A stretch of 64,000 bases of DNA, from positions 124,001 to 188,000 of the forward strand of contig NZ_MVFY01000004.1 in the NCBI RefSeq assembly GCF_002042885.1, written 5' to 3'. Source of the DNA: Citrobacter portucalensis. Its GTDB lineage: Bacteria; Pseudomonadota; Gammaproteobacteria; Enterobacterales; Enterobacteriaceae. Below, piece by piece: positions 8,154 through 17,646 of the stretch. Position 1 is the stretch's first letter, and each line of letters begins with the position of its first letter. Below the pieces are notes generated by a model. It worked only from the letters and a program-made list of their open reading frames with translations, was not told the origin of the DNA and did no database searches. Both the position numbers and the translations under genes were made by a program.

Positions 8154-8969
8154 GTGACGCATACCCGAGATATTCCACAATCGTTCTGGCGTGATGAGCA
8201 GTTGCCGTGGCTGGAACTGCGCAGCACCTGGCAAAGCCAGCAGGCCTATAAGCGGCATCACCACTCTCAGTTCTCGATTGGGGCAATTCTCGAGGGGGAA
8301 ACGTGCTGTCTGTGCGATGGCGAGGAATACCATCTGCAGGTGGGCGATCTGATTGTGATACCGCCGCTGGCACCTCACAGCTGTAATCCTGTTAACGGAC
8401 AGTTTCGCAGCTATCATATGCTTTATCTTGATGCCAAGTGGTGTCTTGCTAATCTGCCTGCACAGAACACCAATCAGCGGCTTTGCACGCCTGCTCCCGT
8501 TATCCGCGATGCGCAATTATTCCAGCGTTATATGCACCTTGTGACGCTCATGCCGCAACGCCAAACCGCACAAATAACGGATGCCGCGCAAACATTGCTT
8601 CACTCGCTGCCGTTACAGTCGGTCACACCAGAAAACCTAAGCGCAACCAGCCAGTATCTGCGCGAACGGTTGCAGTCCAGCCTGCTCGCGCCGCCCTCGC
8701 TCGATGAGCTGGCACATGAATGTCACATGCGTAAAGAGACGCTGATCCGTACCTTTAAGCAGGACACCGGGCTGACGCCAGGAAGTTATCTGAACATCAT
8801 ACGGATTGACTATGCTCGCCAGCGGCTGCGGGCCGGAGACGAAATTGCCGATGTCGGCTACCAGAGCGGGTTTGCCGACCAGAGCCATTTCCATCGCACC
8901 TTTGTGCGCTACACCGCCGCCACACCGCGCCAGTACGCGTTGGGACGATCAATATCAGACAATAATTAG
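8154..8969 (+). CDS. AraC family transcriptional regulator
   Basis: A 271-residue AraC/XylS regulator with an N-terminal cupin sensor (HHHSQFSIGAILEGET, GDLIVIPPLAPHSCNP) and a C-terminal double helix-turn-helix (about 175-265; LDELAHECHMRKETLIRTFK, then ADVGYQSGFADQSHFHRTFVRYTAATPRQY). The GTG at 8154 is chosen because GGGAGGA lies seven bases before it; the frame is open further upstream without a ribosome site. It is followed 48 bases later by a LysE-type exporter gene on the same strand, a common pairing in which the regulator switches on export of its ligand. The ligand is unknown. Confidence 0.88.
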   Translation: MTHTRDIPQSFWRDEQLPWLELRSTWQSQQAYKRHHHSQFSIGAILEGETCCLCDGEEYHLQVGDLIVIPPLAPHSCNPVNGQFRSYHMLYLDAKWCLANLPAQNTNQRLCTPAPVIRDAQLFQRYMHLVTLMPQRQTAQITDAAQTLLHSLPLQSVTPENLSATSQYLRERLQSSLLAPPSLDELAHECHMRKETLIRTFKQDTGLTPGSYLNIIRIDYARQRLRAGDEIADVGYQSGFADQSHFHRTFVRYTAATPRQYALGRSISDNN

Positions 8970-9017
8970 CGCTGCGTCAGGCGTACGGTGATCTCAGATT
9001 CATTCTCTGAGGTCGCT

Positions 9018-9668
9018 ATGTCGCTGCTTTCTGTACTTTTTCCTTCTGCTTTTCCCGCGCTGGCGCTGGCGCATTTCGTCGCATTGCTTAGCCCCGGGCC
9101 GGACTTCTTTTTACTGGTCGGTTACGCCGCACGATACCGGATGCGCGGCAGCGCCGGGTTGTGCGTGGGGATCGCTTTCGGCAACGGGCTGTATATTCTG
9201 CTGGCAATTATCGGTTGGGGGATCCTGCGCCAGCTTCCCCTGTTGTTTACGGTTATTGAGCTGCTGGGCGCGCTCTATTTATTGTGGATTGGCAGCCTGC
9301 TGGTACGCAGCCGCCCGCAAACGCTGACCGGAACAGACGCCCAGTCTACCTGTCCAGGATTTGGCAAACAGCTACTGCTGGGATTGGGTTCGTCACTGCT
9401 CAACCCAAAAAATGCGCTGTTCTATCTGGCGCTAATGACCGCCCTGCTCGGCCCGTCGGTGACGCTGCTGCAACAAACCATGAGCGGGATCTGGATGACC
9501 AGCGTAGTGCTGTGCTGGGATCTGCTGATCGTGATGTTCATCGGTTTACCGCAGATCCAGCGACGGTTATCCAGAGGGATATTATGGGTAGAACGTATCG
9601 CTGGCGGTGTATTGATTATCTTCGGTTGTGCCATCGCTCTGCGGTTTTTGCAGAGCATCGCAGTCTGA
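9018..9668 (+). CDS. LysE/RhtB family amino-acid exporter
   Basis: A 216-residue inner-membrane protein with six predicted helices and the family signature near the N-terminus (ALLSPGPDFFLLVGYAAR, which carries the conserved SPGP). LysE/RhtB proteins export amino acids or related metabolites by proton antiport. The ATG at 9018 is used (MSLLSVLF), with GAGG eight bases upstream. It sits directly after an AraC regulator and is probably controlled by it. The substrate cannot be told from sequence. Confidence 0.9.
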   Translation: MSLLSVLFPSAFPALALAHFVALLSPGPDFFLLVGYAARYRMRGSAGLCVGIAFGNGLYILLAIIGWGILRQLPLLFTVIELLGALYLLWIGSLLVRSRPQTLTGTDAQSTCPGFGKQLLLGLGSSLLNPKNALFYLALMTALLGPSVTLLQQTMSGIWMTSVVLCWDLLIVMFIGLPQIQRRLSRGILWVERIAGGVLIIFGCAIALRFLQSIAV

Positions 9669-9992
9669 TTTGCAGGGCGATTTTCTGCACATAAACAGGA
9701 TAAACTCGTTTAATTAATATCCAATCCGCATTAAACTGCGGATGGTTATTACCCGTTCAACTTACTCTTCCTGAGGTGCGATGTGCTGATTGTTACCTGT
9801 AATCGTTACGTTTTCTGACCCAGCGTCAGTGAGCGTATCTTCTGTTTGCGCTTCGCGCAGACAGCGTTTTTGATTACATGAAATTCAGTACATTTGCAGT
9901 CTGCTTTTTTCTGTCATCGGTCTGACGTCTCAAAGACGGTATTGAATTTCGCTATTCCCGTTGAGGGTTTTCTCCCGACAAGGAGCTGTTTT
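9669..9992 (+). promoter_or_regulatory. Leader/promoter region upstream of mdtM with terminator hairpin
   Basis: This 324-base gap holds a small stem-loop (ATCCGCA / TGCGGAT, 9724-9743), a two-codon frame ATG-TGC-TGA at 9781 preceded by GAGG, and a strong hairpin with a 10-bp stem (CTGTTTGCGC-TTC-GCGCAGACAG, 9842-9864, one G-T pair) followed by a T5 run at 9867-9871. The hairpin is either the terminator of the LysE-type gene or an attenuator of mdtM. A 15-codon hydrophobic frame at 9878-9925 follows it without a good ribosome site. Confidence 0.55.
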
Positions 9993-11234
9993 ATGCAACG
10001 GATTCTCGCGTTTTTCTCCCAACGCGCCACAACGCTTTTTTTTCCTGTCGCATTGATTTTATATGACTTCGCCGCCTATCTGTCGACGGACCTGATCCAG
10101 CCTGGCATCATCAATGTGGTACGTGATTTCAACGCCGATGTTAGCCTGGCACCCGCTGCGGTGAGCCTCTATCTGGCGGGCGGCATGGCGCTGCAATGGC
10201 TGCTGGGGCCGCTTTCCGACCGAATTGGCCGTCGACCCGTGCTGATTGCGGGGGCGTTAATCTTTACCCTCGCCTGCGCTGCCACGCTGTTCACGACCTC
10301 AATGACGCAGTTTCTGGTAGCCCGATTTGTGCAGGGCACCAGCATCTGCTTTATCGCCACCGTTGGCTATGTCACGGTGCAGGAGGCGTTTGGGCAAACG
10401 AAGGCCATTAAGTTAATGGCGATAATCACTTCCATTGTGTTGGTTGCACCGGTTATCGGCCCGCTCTCCGGAGCGGCGCTAATGCACTTTGTACACTGGA
10501 AGATCCTGTTTGCCATCATTGCCGTCATGGGGCTTATCGCCCTGATTGGGTTAATGTTAGCCATGCCGGAAACCGTCCAGCGCGGCGCGGTGCCGTTCAG
10601 TGCCCGCGGCGTAGTGCGTGATTTCCGCGACGTTTTCCGCAACCGGGTGTTCCTGTTTGGCGCAGCCACGCTGTCGTTAAGCTATATTCCGATGATGAGC
10701 TGGGTGGCGGTCTCACCGGTTATTCTGATCGATGCTGGCGGCATGACCACATCGGAGTTTGCCTGGGCACAGGCCCCGGTGTTCGGCGCAGTGATCGTCG
10801 CCAATATGGTGGTGGTTCGTTTCGTGAAAGATCCGACCCGACCGCACTTCATCTGGCGGGCCGCACCTATACAGCTGAGCGGGCTGGCGGTGCTGATTGT
10901 CGGCAATTTACTGTGGCCGCACGTCTGGCTGTGGTCGGTGCTGGGGACCAGCCTGTATGCGTTTGGCATTGGAATGATCTTCCCAACGTTATTCCGCTTT
11001 ACACTATTTTCCAACAACTTACCGAAGGGTACGGTTTCGGCGTCGTTGAATATGGTGATCCTGACGGTGATGGCGGTTTCTGTCGAAATTGGGCGTTGGT
11101 TATGGTTCAACGGCGGCAGGATTTCGTTTCATCTGCTGGCGGTGATGGCTGGTATTGCCGTCGTGTTCACGCTGGCAGGCTTACTAAAGCGCGTACGTCA
11201 GCATGAGGCCACCGCATTAGTCACAGAGAGTTAA
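9993..11234 (+). CDS. mdtM: Multidrug/bile-salt MFS antiporter MdtM
   Basis: A 413-residue major facilitator superfamily transporter with 12 predicted helices, close in length to E. coli MdtM (410). It has the DHA1 motif A in the loop after helix 2 ([17 protein letters not shown]) and motif C-like GPLSGAAL in helix 5. E. coli MdtM exports chloramphenicol, quaternary cations and bile salts by proton antiport and aids alkaline pH tolerance. The ATG at 9993 is used, with AAGGAG nine bases upstream; the frame extends 33 codons further but that part is non-coding leader. The position between rpn and yjiN matches E. coli. Confidence 0.93.
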   Translation: MQRILAFFSQRATTLFFPVALILYDFAAYLSTDLIQPGIINVVRDFNADVSLAPAAVSLYLAGGMALQWLLGPLSDRIGRRPVLIAGALIFTLACAATLFTTSMTQFLVARFVQGTSICFIATVGYVTVQEAFGQTKAIKLMAIITSIVLVAPVIGPLSGAALMHFVHWKILFAIIAVMGLIALIGLMLAMPETVQRGAVPFSARGVVRDFRDVFRNRVFLFGAATLSLSYIPMMSWVAVSPVILIDAGGMTTSEFAWAQAPVFGAVIVANMVVVRFVKDPTRPHFIWRAAPIQLSGLAVLIVGNLLWPHVWLWSVLGTSLYAFGIGMIFPTLFRFTLFSNNLPKGTVSASLNMVILTVMAVSVEIGRWLWFNGGRISFHLLAVMAGIAVVFTLAGLLKRVRQHEATALVTES

Positions 11235-11318
11235 CCTCCTATGAACCGCCCCCATTCGCGAACACTGGTTTTGTGTTTAGCGGTCGGGGGCAATCCATCA
11301 TAGTGCATCAACTTTTAA

Positions 11319-11879
11319 TCATCTGACGAGAGATAACGGAACTTCCGCATCGGGTTCATGCGTGATCCGATTACGCAGGTCACGACGAATCATTTCAATG
11401 ACCCAAAACCAGAAAATATGTCCAATAATTTCCGACACATATTCATCAAATGGTAGCTGAGACAAGGGCGGCGAAAGATGAAGGGCGGGAATGAAGATGC
11501 CATGAACTGCCACCGTCACGATTAAACCTGCCAGTACCCCCTGCCAAAGTTTAACTTTTGGAAAAATTTCAGCGGCAACGCAATATCCGACTGCAAACAC
11601 TAATGAAAATATGATGTGCGTGACCATAACCGGATTAATCACATGTTCAGAAAAGGTATAGACCGTTTGCGTGGGGTCAATCCCTAAATAGTCTCGGAGA
11701 AAAAGGTACGGAGGATTAAACTCATTTCTTCCCAGGGAAAATGTCCTGGGTGGAAGCGGAACTTCGGCTCCCCACTTAACAAATGCAGAAAGTACGCCAG
11801 AAACGATACCGACTAACACGGCAACGCCATAATGGCGGCGTTCCGTCGGTGTCCTTGAGAATAAATCTTTCAGCTTCAT
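11319..11879 (-). CDS. YagU-like inner-membrane protein (DUF1440)
   Basis: A 186-residue membrane protein with about four helices, clearly related to E. coli YagU (204 residues), an inner-membrane protein linked to acid resistance. Shared segments include [44 protein letters not shown] and the C-terminal [16 protein letters not shown]. It lacks about 18 residues of the variable loop after PLPPR compared with YagU. It stands alone, convergent with mdtM. The exact biochemical role is unknown. Confidence 0.85.
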   Translation of the reverse strand: MKLKDLFSRTPTERRHYGVAVLVGIVSGVLSAFVKWGAEVPLPPRTFSLGRNEFNPPYLFLRDYLGIDPTQTVYTFSEHVINPVMVTHIIFSLVFAVGYCVAAEIFPKVKLWQGVLAGLIVTVAVHGIFIPALHLSPPLSQLPFDEYVSEIIGHIFWFWVIEMIRRDLRNRITHEPDAEVPLSLVR

Positions 11880-12045
11880 AACTCATCATCCCTTATATGC
11901 CATAACACTTAAAACCAGTGTCTATGCTACCCAGGAGGGATGCTGAAAATTGTGACAAAGATTACTTTTGATAAAAAATGATCTTAAATGACTACTTGTG
12001 AGTTAATTTGATTGTGAATATAGCGTCATCGCGAATGTCGTACAG

Positions 12046-12106
12046 GCGTTTTATCCGGCCTACTGGGTTACGTAGGCCGGATAAGCATCAGCGCCATCCG
12101 GCTACG
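12046..12106. repeat. REP/BIME intergenic palindrome
   Basis: Typical enterobacterial REP units (tttatccggcctactgggttacgtaggccggataag and gcgccatccggct) lie just past the stop codon of the cystathionine-lyase-like gene. Confidence 0.85.
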
Positions 12107-12117
12107 CTCACCTCACC

Positions 12118-13308
12118 TTACGCAATGCGTGCAAATCCCGCTTCCAGATCGGCAATCAGGTCGTCGATATCCTCAAGGCCAATATGCACCCTGACCAGCG
12201 TGCCGCTGAAATCTACCTCTCCAGCCGGGCGAATGCTGTTCAGCTCTTCCGGCTGGTTCGCCAGAATGAGCGACTCAAATCCGCCCCACGAATAGGCCAT
12301 ATGGAACAGCGAGAAGTTATCGAGGAAATTCGCCATCTGTTCGTCGGTCAGTCTCTTTTTCAGCACAAACGAGAACAGGCCTGAGCTTCCGATAAAATCA
12401 CGCTGAAAATACTCATGGCCCGGACATTCCGGTAATGCCGGATGATTCACCCGTGCCACTTCCGGCCTTGCCGACAGCCAGCGGGCAATATGGATGCTGC
12501 TCTCCTGATGCTGCTTAAGGCGTACCGCCAGGGTGCGCAATCCGCGGCTGCCGTTGTAGGCCGTATCGGCATCCAGCGTTTGCCCCATCAGATAGGAGTT
12601 CTCGCGTAAACGATCCCAACAACGGGCGTTCGACACCGCCGTGCCCAGCATGGCGTCCGAATGGCCGATGGTGTACTTCGTTCCCGCCTGAATGGAAATA
12701 TCCACGCCATAATCCAGCGCTTTGAACAGCACGCCCGCCGCCCAAGTGTTGTCGATCATAATGACAATCTCCGGATTCACCGCGCGGATAGCCTTCACCA
12801 TCCCCGGCACGTCCTGGACTTCCATGGTGATAGAACTTGGTGACTCAAGGAATACAACCTTTGTTTCCGGACGCAGAAGATCGACGATACCTGCACCAAT
12901 CAGCGGATCGTAATACGTTGTTTCCACGTTGAATTTACTCAGGATCTTATTGCAAAAATCCTGGGTTGGTTCATAGGCCGCACCCGTCATCAGAATATGA
13001 TCGCCACCCTGAACAAACGCCAGAATCGCATTGGTCACCGCCGCAGCACCACATGGGTACAGCGCGCAGCCAACGCCGCCCTCCAGTTCGCTCATTGCCT
13101 TCTGGAAGGCAAAGTGGGTATAGGTTCCGCGACGACCATAAAACAGCTCGCCGTTCGCGCGATTGGCGGTGGCAAATTTCTTGTCCTTCACGGTATCAAA
13201 TACCAGTGAAGAGGCGCGTTGGATAACCGGATTCACCGCTCCCTGGGTGTAGCGTTTGTCGCGACCAGCAACAACCAGGTGCGTTTCAAGCTTCATTGCG
13301 TCTTTCAT
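12118..13308 (-). CDS. Cystathionine beta-lyase-like PLP enzyme
   Basis: A 396-residue Cys/Met-metabolism PLP enzyme close in length and layout to MetC. The Schiff-base lysine is K211 in [12 protein letters not shown], with DNTWAAG (cofactor Asp), [13 protein letters not shown] and the substrate-binding [15 protein letters not shown]. MetC-type enzymes cleave cystathionine, and some desulfurate cysteine or act as racemases. AGGAG lies five bases before the ATG at 13308. It is followed on the same strand by nothing but REP sequence, and preceded by a sodium symporter gene 30 bases upstream, so it forms a two-gene import-and-cleavage unit under a divergent LysR regulator. It is probably not the housekeeping metC; the actual substrate is open. 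Confidence 0.85.
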   Translation of the reverse strand: MKDAMKLETHLVVAGRDKRYTQGAVNPVIQRASSLVFDTVKDKKFATANRANGELFYGRRGTYTHFAFQKAMSELEGGVGCALYPCGAAAVTNAILAFVQGGDHILMTGAAYEPTQDFCNKILSKFNVETTYYDPLIGAGIVDLLRPETKVVFLESPSSITMEVQDVPGMVKAIRAVNPEIVIMIDNTWAAGVLFKALDYGVDISIQAGTKYTIGHSDAMLGTAVSNARCWDRLRENSYLMGQTLDADTAYNGSRGLRTLAVRLKQHQESSIHIARWLSARPEVARVNHPALPECPGHEYFQRDFIGSSGLFSFVLKKRLTDEQMANFLDNFSLFHMAYSWGGFESLILANQPEELNSIRPAGEVDFSGTLVRVHIGLEDIDDLIADLEAGFARIA

Positions 13309-13338
13309 AACATCTCCTGTTCTTAATCCGTGTGAAAC

Positions 13339-14571
13339 CTATACCACCGCAGCAGTAGAGTTTATTTCAGTGTTGGTCTGCTTTTTTCCAGCGAACCGTT
13401 CAACAATCTGCGCCGCATTCAAATCATGGATAACGTTAATCAGTGTGGCCGGCGCATCGGTAATGGTGCCCAGCACCACCAGCATCGGGATTGCTTCCAT
13501 CGGCAGGCCGAGCGTTGTGACGATAAAGATTTCACCCAGGAACGCCCCGCCCGGCACGCCACCAACGATAATGGCGGAGAGCACCGCAATCAGCATCGTC
13601 AGGAAGAAGGTTTCGGTGGTGAATTCCATGCCCAATACGGAATAGATAAAGACAATTTTTAGCGCGGCAATCATCGCCACGCCGCCCTTGTTGAGGTTAA
13701 CCAGCAGCGGAATGGAGACATCAACGATTTCCGGGTTGATCCCCATCGCCTTACCGGCACGCAGCGTCACCGGGAGCGTCCCCAGTGAAGAGCAGGTACC
13801 CAGCGCGGTCGCAGACGGTTCAATTGCGTTACGCCAGAAGGCTTTGACCGCCGGAATACCGCCGCCAATATACGAATAGAGAATCGAGCCAAAGACAAAG
13901 TAGACCAGCGTGGCAACCATAAACAGGCCGATGGCGCGGGCAAAGGTTAACAGTAGTGCAGAGTCCTGACTGGCCATGGTGGCGGCGAAGTAGCAGCCCA
14001 GACCAATCGGCGCGACCTTCATAATGATTGAAACGATCTTCATGATCACGGTATTGGCGTCTTCCAGCAGCGACGCAATACGTTTACCGGCCTGATCCGA
14101 CTGGCCAATTGCGACACCGGCGATGATCGCCATTACGATCAGCGCCAGAATATTGGACTTAGAAAACAGTCCGATAAAGTCGCTGGTGGTGATCATACTG
14201 ACAAAATCCATCTTACCGCTGCCCGCCTGCACCGACTGCGAGAGATCGATAGTGACGCCCTGCGCCGGGTTATACCAGAGCGCCAGCGCGACGATCCCGG
14301 CGGCTGGAATAAAGGCCATGGCGATCGAAACAATAAAGATAATCGCCATAATGCGTCCCAGCCTTTTCAGGTCGGTCATACTGGCGATCGAAGACATAAC
14401 GCTGATCCCCACCAGCGGCACAATAATCATAAATAACAGGTTTAAGAATATCTGGCCTATTGGCTGGAGTTTACTTGCAAACGATGGGGCATAAATACCT
14501 AATAAGCCGCCAATCACCAGAGCAACTAATAAAATAATCGACGATTTGTAGGGTTCGAGTCGTGACCACAT
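13339..14571 (-). CDS. DAACS family dicarboxylate/amino acid:cation symporter
   Basis: A 410-residue SLC1/DAACS transporter, the GltP/DctA/SstT family that imports glutamate, C4-dicarboxylates or serine/threonine with Na+ or H+. Eight helices and two re-entrant hairpins are expected; the hairpin-1 serine-rich stretch is ATALGTCSSLGTLPVTL and the helix-7 motif appears as NLNKGGVAM (NMDGT in classic members). The ATG at 14571 (MWSRLEPYK) follows AAAGGT; 14 further codons upstream are open. It is the first gene of a unit with the cystathionine-lyase-like enzyme and probably brings in its substrate, perhaps a sulfur amino acid (inference). Confidence 0.88.
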   Translation of the reverse strand: MWSRLEPYKSSIILLVALVIGGLLGIYAPSFASKLQPIGQIFLNLLFMIIVPLVGISVMSSIASMTDLKRLGRIMAIIFIVSIAMAFIPAAGIVALALWYNPAQGVTIDLSQSVQAGSGKMDFVSMITTSDFIGLFSKSNILALIVMAIIAGVAIGQSDQAGKRIASLLEDANTVIMKIVSIIMKVAPIGLGCYFAATMASQDSALLLTFARAIGLFMVATLVYFVFGSILYSYIGGGIPAVKAFWRNAIEPSATALGTCSSLGTLPVTLRAGKAMGINPEIVDVSIPLLVNLNKGGVAMIAALKIVFIYSVLGMEFTTETFFLTMLIAVLSAIIVGGVPGGAFLGEIFIVTTLGLPMEAIPMLVVLGTITDAPATLINVIHDLNAAQIVERFAGKKQTNTEINSTAAVV

Positions 14572-14790
14572 AATCGGTACCTTTAGAATAATAATTAATG
14601 AGATTAAATTCACAATGTGATGAGTTTCCGTTTCGCCTCCTTTTATTTTGTGACGTAACTCACCTAAGTTGTTATTTTTTCATTTTGCCAGCAAGTTGTT
14701 TCCTGTGATTCAATAGTTGCATGTTTAAAACGCGAATGTAACGGCCTATTCGTACCGTTTTTGCAAATCACTTGTGAATTAAAGGAAACT

Positions 14791-15717
14791 ATGAGTACGC
14801 CGATTTCACTCAAGCATCTGGAGTTTTTTACTAAAATCGTCGACTGCGGAGGATTGTCAGAAGCCGCGGCGCAACTCAACGTATCGCCGTCTGCGGTCAG
14901 CAAAAGTCTGGCCGCGATGGAAGACACGCTGGGCACGACATTAATTAAACGCACCACCCGCAGTATTACCCTGACCGACGCCGGGCAATATCTCTTCAAC
15001 CGCGCTAATAAGCTTTTGAAAGAATTCGATGAAACGCTGAATACCACTTCCGGTTATTACCACAGCCCGCAGGGTGAATTACGAATAACCTGCTCAATTG
15101 CGTTTGGTTATTCCCGGCTGGTGAACCTGGTGGATAAATATCGCTCCCAGTTCCCGGATGTAAATCTGTATATCGATCTCAACGATAACTTTGTGAATCT
15201 GAACGAAACAGATTTCGACATCGCCCTGCGCATCTCCACCGCACCGCCGCAAAACTATGCGATGCGCAAGCTGGTGCCTGTTCGCTGGGCGTACTGTGCC
15301 TCACCCGGCTACCTCGCCAAAAAAGGCATGCCCCAGCGTCGAAGCGATCTGGTGGATCATGATTGTCTGGTTTATCCAGGCCTCACACCGGTGCTGAAGG
15401 TGGCGGATGAACAGGATCGTCTGCATCAGTTGAAACTGCATATGCCGATCCAGGCCAACAGCAGTCTGGTATTGCTGAAGTCAGTGTTAGAAGATCAGGG
15501 AGTGGCGTATTTGCCCACCTATCTGATTGGCGATCATATTCAAAAAGAAGAGATAACGCCGCTGATGCTCGACGGCACTATCACCTGTGAAACTCACGCC
15601 CTGTATGCGCTGTACTTTCCCAGCAAGTACAGCAATCCTAAGGTGCGATCGTTTATCGATTTTCTGGTGGCGGAACTCGGCCCCTTGCCCGCCTGGGACA
15701 ACTGGATCCCGGAGTAA
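14791..15717 (+). CDS. LysR family transcriptional regulator
   Basis: A 308-residue LysR-type regulator: winged helix-turn-helix at about residues 5-65 (LSEAAAQLNVSPSAVSKSLAAMEDTLGTTLIKRTTRSITLTDAG) and a substrate-binding domain behind it. The ATG at 14791 is used (AAAGGA seven bases upstream). It is transcribed away from the symporter and lyase genes with a 219-base shared intergenic region, the standard layout for a LysR protein that regulates its divergent neighbour. The coinducer is probably the imported amino acid or its product (inference). Confidence 0.9.
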   Translation: MSTPISLKHLEFFTKIVDCGGLSEAAAQLNVSPSAVSKSLAAMEDTLGTTLIKRTTRSITLTDAGQYLFNRANKLLKEFDETLNTTSGYYHSPQGELRITCSIAFGYSRLVNLVDKYRSQFPDVNLYIDLNDNFVNLNETDFDIALRISTAPPQNYAMRKLVPVRWAYCASPGYLAKKGMPQRRSDLVDHDCLVYPGLTPVLKVADEQDRLHQLKLHMPIQANSSLVLLKSVLEDQGVAYLPTYLIGDHIQKEEITPLMLDGTITCETHALYALYFPSKYSNPKVRSFIDFLVAELGPLPAWDNWIPE

Positions 15718-15792
15718 GCCCAGCCCACCTGAAAATGGGAGGCGCTCCACATTTTTTGCGCGATCCCCCCGTCTGGCTCTATCCTTAAGCCT

Positions 15793-17073
15793 ATGAATAA
15801 AATTGCTGAACTCAAACGCGCCAAGCGACTGGCACTCTCATTGCTGCTGATTGCCGCTGCCACCTTCGTCATCACGCTGTTTCTACCGCCTAACTTTTGG
15901 GTACTGGGGATCAAAGCGATCGCCGAAGCGGCGATGGTCGGCGCACTGTCGGACTGGTTTGCCGTGGTGGCGCTTTTTCGCCGGGTGCCGATCCCGTTTA
16001 TCTCGCAGCACACGGCGATTATCCCGCGCAATAAGGATCGGATCGGCGAAAATCTCGGGCAATTTGTCCAGGAAAAATTTCTCGATACCCAGTCGCTGGT
16101 CGCGCTGATCCGCCGCCATGAACCGGCGCTGTTGATCGGCAACTGGTTCAGCCAGCCGGAAAACGCCCAGCGTATTGGCCAGCATCTGCTGCAGATCATG
16201 AGCGGTTTTCTCGAACTGACCGACGACTCGCGCATTCAGCGGCTGATCAAGCGGGCGGTGCACAAGGCCATCGACAAGGTCGATCTCTCAAGTACCAGTG
16301 CGCTGATGCTGGAAAGCATGACCAAAAACAATCGCCATCAGGTGCTACTCGACACGCTGATCGCCCAACTGATCGCCCTGCTCCAGCGCGACAGCTCGCG
16401 AGCGTTTATCGCCAGACAGGTCGTGCACTGGCTGGAAACCGAGCATCCGCTGAAAGCGAAGATCCTGCCAACCGAATGGCTGGGCGAGCACAGCGCCGAG
16501 CTGGTGTCTGATGCCGTTAACTCCTTGCTGGATGACATCAGCCACGATCGCGCACATCAGATCCGCCATGCCTTCGATCGCGCCACGTTTAAGCTCATCG
16601 ATAAGCTCAAACACGATCCGGAGATGGCCGTGCGGGCCGAAAGCCTGAAAAGCTATCTGAAGGAAGATGAAGCCTTCAACCGTTATCTTGGCGAGCTGTG
16701 GGCAGACCTGCGTCAGTGGGTGAAAACCGACATTAACGCCGATGATTCCCGCGTAAAGCAGCGCATCGTCAGCGCCGGGCAGTGGTTCGGCGAAACGCTG
16801 GTAGCCGACAGCGCCCTGCGCGCCTCACTGAATGAGCATCTTGAGCAGGCCGCACATAAAGTAGCGCCAGAGTTCGCCACCTTCCTGACGCGCCACATTA
16901 GCGACACGGTGAAAAGCTGGGATGCACGCGATATGTCGCAGCAAATCGAGCTGAACATCGGTAAAGATTTGCAGTTTATCCGCGTCAACGGCACGTTGGT
17001 TGGCGGTTCTATTGGGCTGGTGTTATATCTGTTGTCGCAAATTTCTTCCCTGCTGACGCTGGCGAATTTTTAA
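15793..17073 (+). CDS. yjiN: DUF445 family inner-membrane protein YjiN
   Basis: A 426-residue DUF445 protein, matching E. coli YjiN (426). Two N-terminal helices (about 15-35 and 40-58, [31 protein letters not shown]) are followed by a long charged, helical, partly coiled-coil body and a final C-terminal helix (about 400-422). The topology suggests a protein anchored at both ends with a large soluble arm. No biochemical function is established. It is followed 13 bases later by a GNAT gene, so the two are probably cotranscribed. Confidence 0.92.
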   Translation: MNKIAELKRAKRLALSLLLIAAATFVITLFLPPNFWVLGIKAIAEAAMVGALSDWFAVVALFRRVPIPFISQHTAIIPRNKDRIGENLGQFVQEKFLDTQSLVALIRRHEPALLIGNWFSQPENAQRIGQHLLQIMSGFLELTDDSRIQRLIKRAVHKAIDKVDLSSTSALMLESMTKNNRHQVLLDTLIAQLIALLQRDSSRAFIARQVVHWLETEHPLKAKILPTEWLGEHSAELVSDAVNSLLDDISHDRAHQIRHAFDRATFKLIDKLKHDPEMAVRAESLKSYLKEDEAFNRYLGELWADLRQWVKTDINADDSRVKQRIVSAGQWFGETLVADSALRASLNEHLEQAAHKVAPEFATFLTRHISDTVKSWDARDMSQQIELNIGKDLQFIRVNGTLVGGSIGLVLYLLSQISSLLTLANF

Positions 17074-17086
17074 GGAGAAAAATTCA

Positions 17087-17551
17087 ATGACGATGAACAT
17101 CCGCATTTTTTCCCTGCGCGAAACACCGGAAAAACTGCACGAGGTCACCGCTTACTTTCAGCAACAATGGGCCTCAGAAGACTCCATGAGAGTTTACGAG
17201 GATGCACTGCATCGTTGTATTGGCGCAAAGAACCCGCTACCGCAGTGGTACTGGATGCAGGACGGCGACAGCATTGTTGGCTGCGCCGGATTGATCACCA
17301 ATGATTTTATCAGTCGCGGCGAACTGTGGCCGTGGCTATGCGCACTCTATATCGATCCTCGCTATCGTGGTCACGGTCTGGCGTTTCGCCTGATTGAACA
17401 TATTGCGCAGCAGGCCAGACAGTTAGGCTTTATGCGGCTCCATTTGTGTACTGAACTGGAAGGTTTATACGAGAAAGCGGGATTTTACTTTGACGGGCCG
17501 GGCTATCATCCGTGGGGGGAAGTCTCACGGGTCTACAGCCGTAATCTGTAA
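17087..17551 (+). CDS. GNAT family N-acetyltransferase
   Basis: A 154-residue acetyltransferase of the GNAT superfamily. The acetyl-CoA-binding motif A is DPRYRGHGLAFRLIEHI (R/Q-x-x-G-x-G/A), followed by LHLCTELEGLYEKAGF, the usual motif B with the Tyr-Glu pair. AAGGAG precedes the start. It lies 13 bases after yjiN. The acceptor substrate is unknown; small GNATs of this form acetylate amines, peptides or antibiotics. Confidence 0.85.
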   Translation: MTMNIRIFSLRETPEKLHEVTAYFQQQWASEDSMRVYEDALHRCIGAKNPLPQWYWMQDGDSIVGCAGLITNDFISRGELWPWLCALYIDPRYRGHGLAFRLIEHIAQQARQLGFMRLHLCTELEGLYEKAGFYFDGPGYHPWGEVSRVYSRNL

Positions 17552-17646
17552 GCGCGCAATTGTTGTACATCAATAAAGCCAGATAAATTGCAGGGTTATA
17601 ATGCGACGTCTTTTTACTGTCTCCCGTGTTACGGGGAAGGAAAATC

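Noticed and set aside
9878-9925. 15-codon hydrophobic frame ([15 protein letters not shown]) before mdtM
   Set aside because: It looks like a leader peptide but has no ribosome site and overlaps the unsupported upstream extension of mdtM; kept only as part of the leader description.
9894-9992. N-terminal extension of mdtM
   Set aside because: The frame is open, but the ribosome site and the length of E. coli MdtM both support the ATG at 9993.
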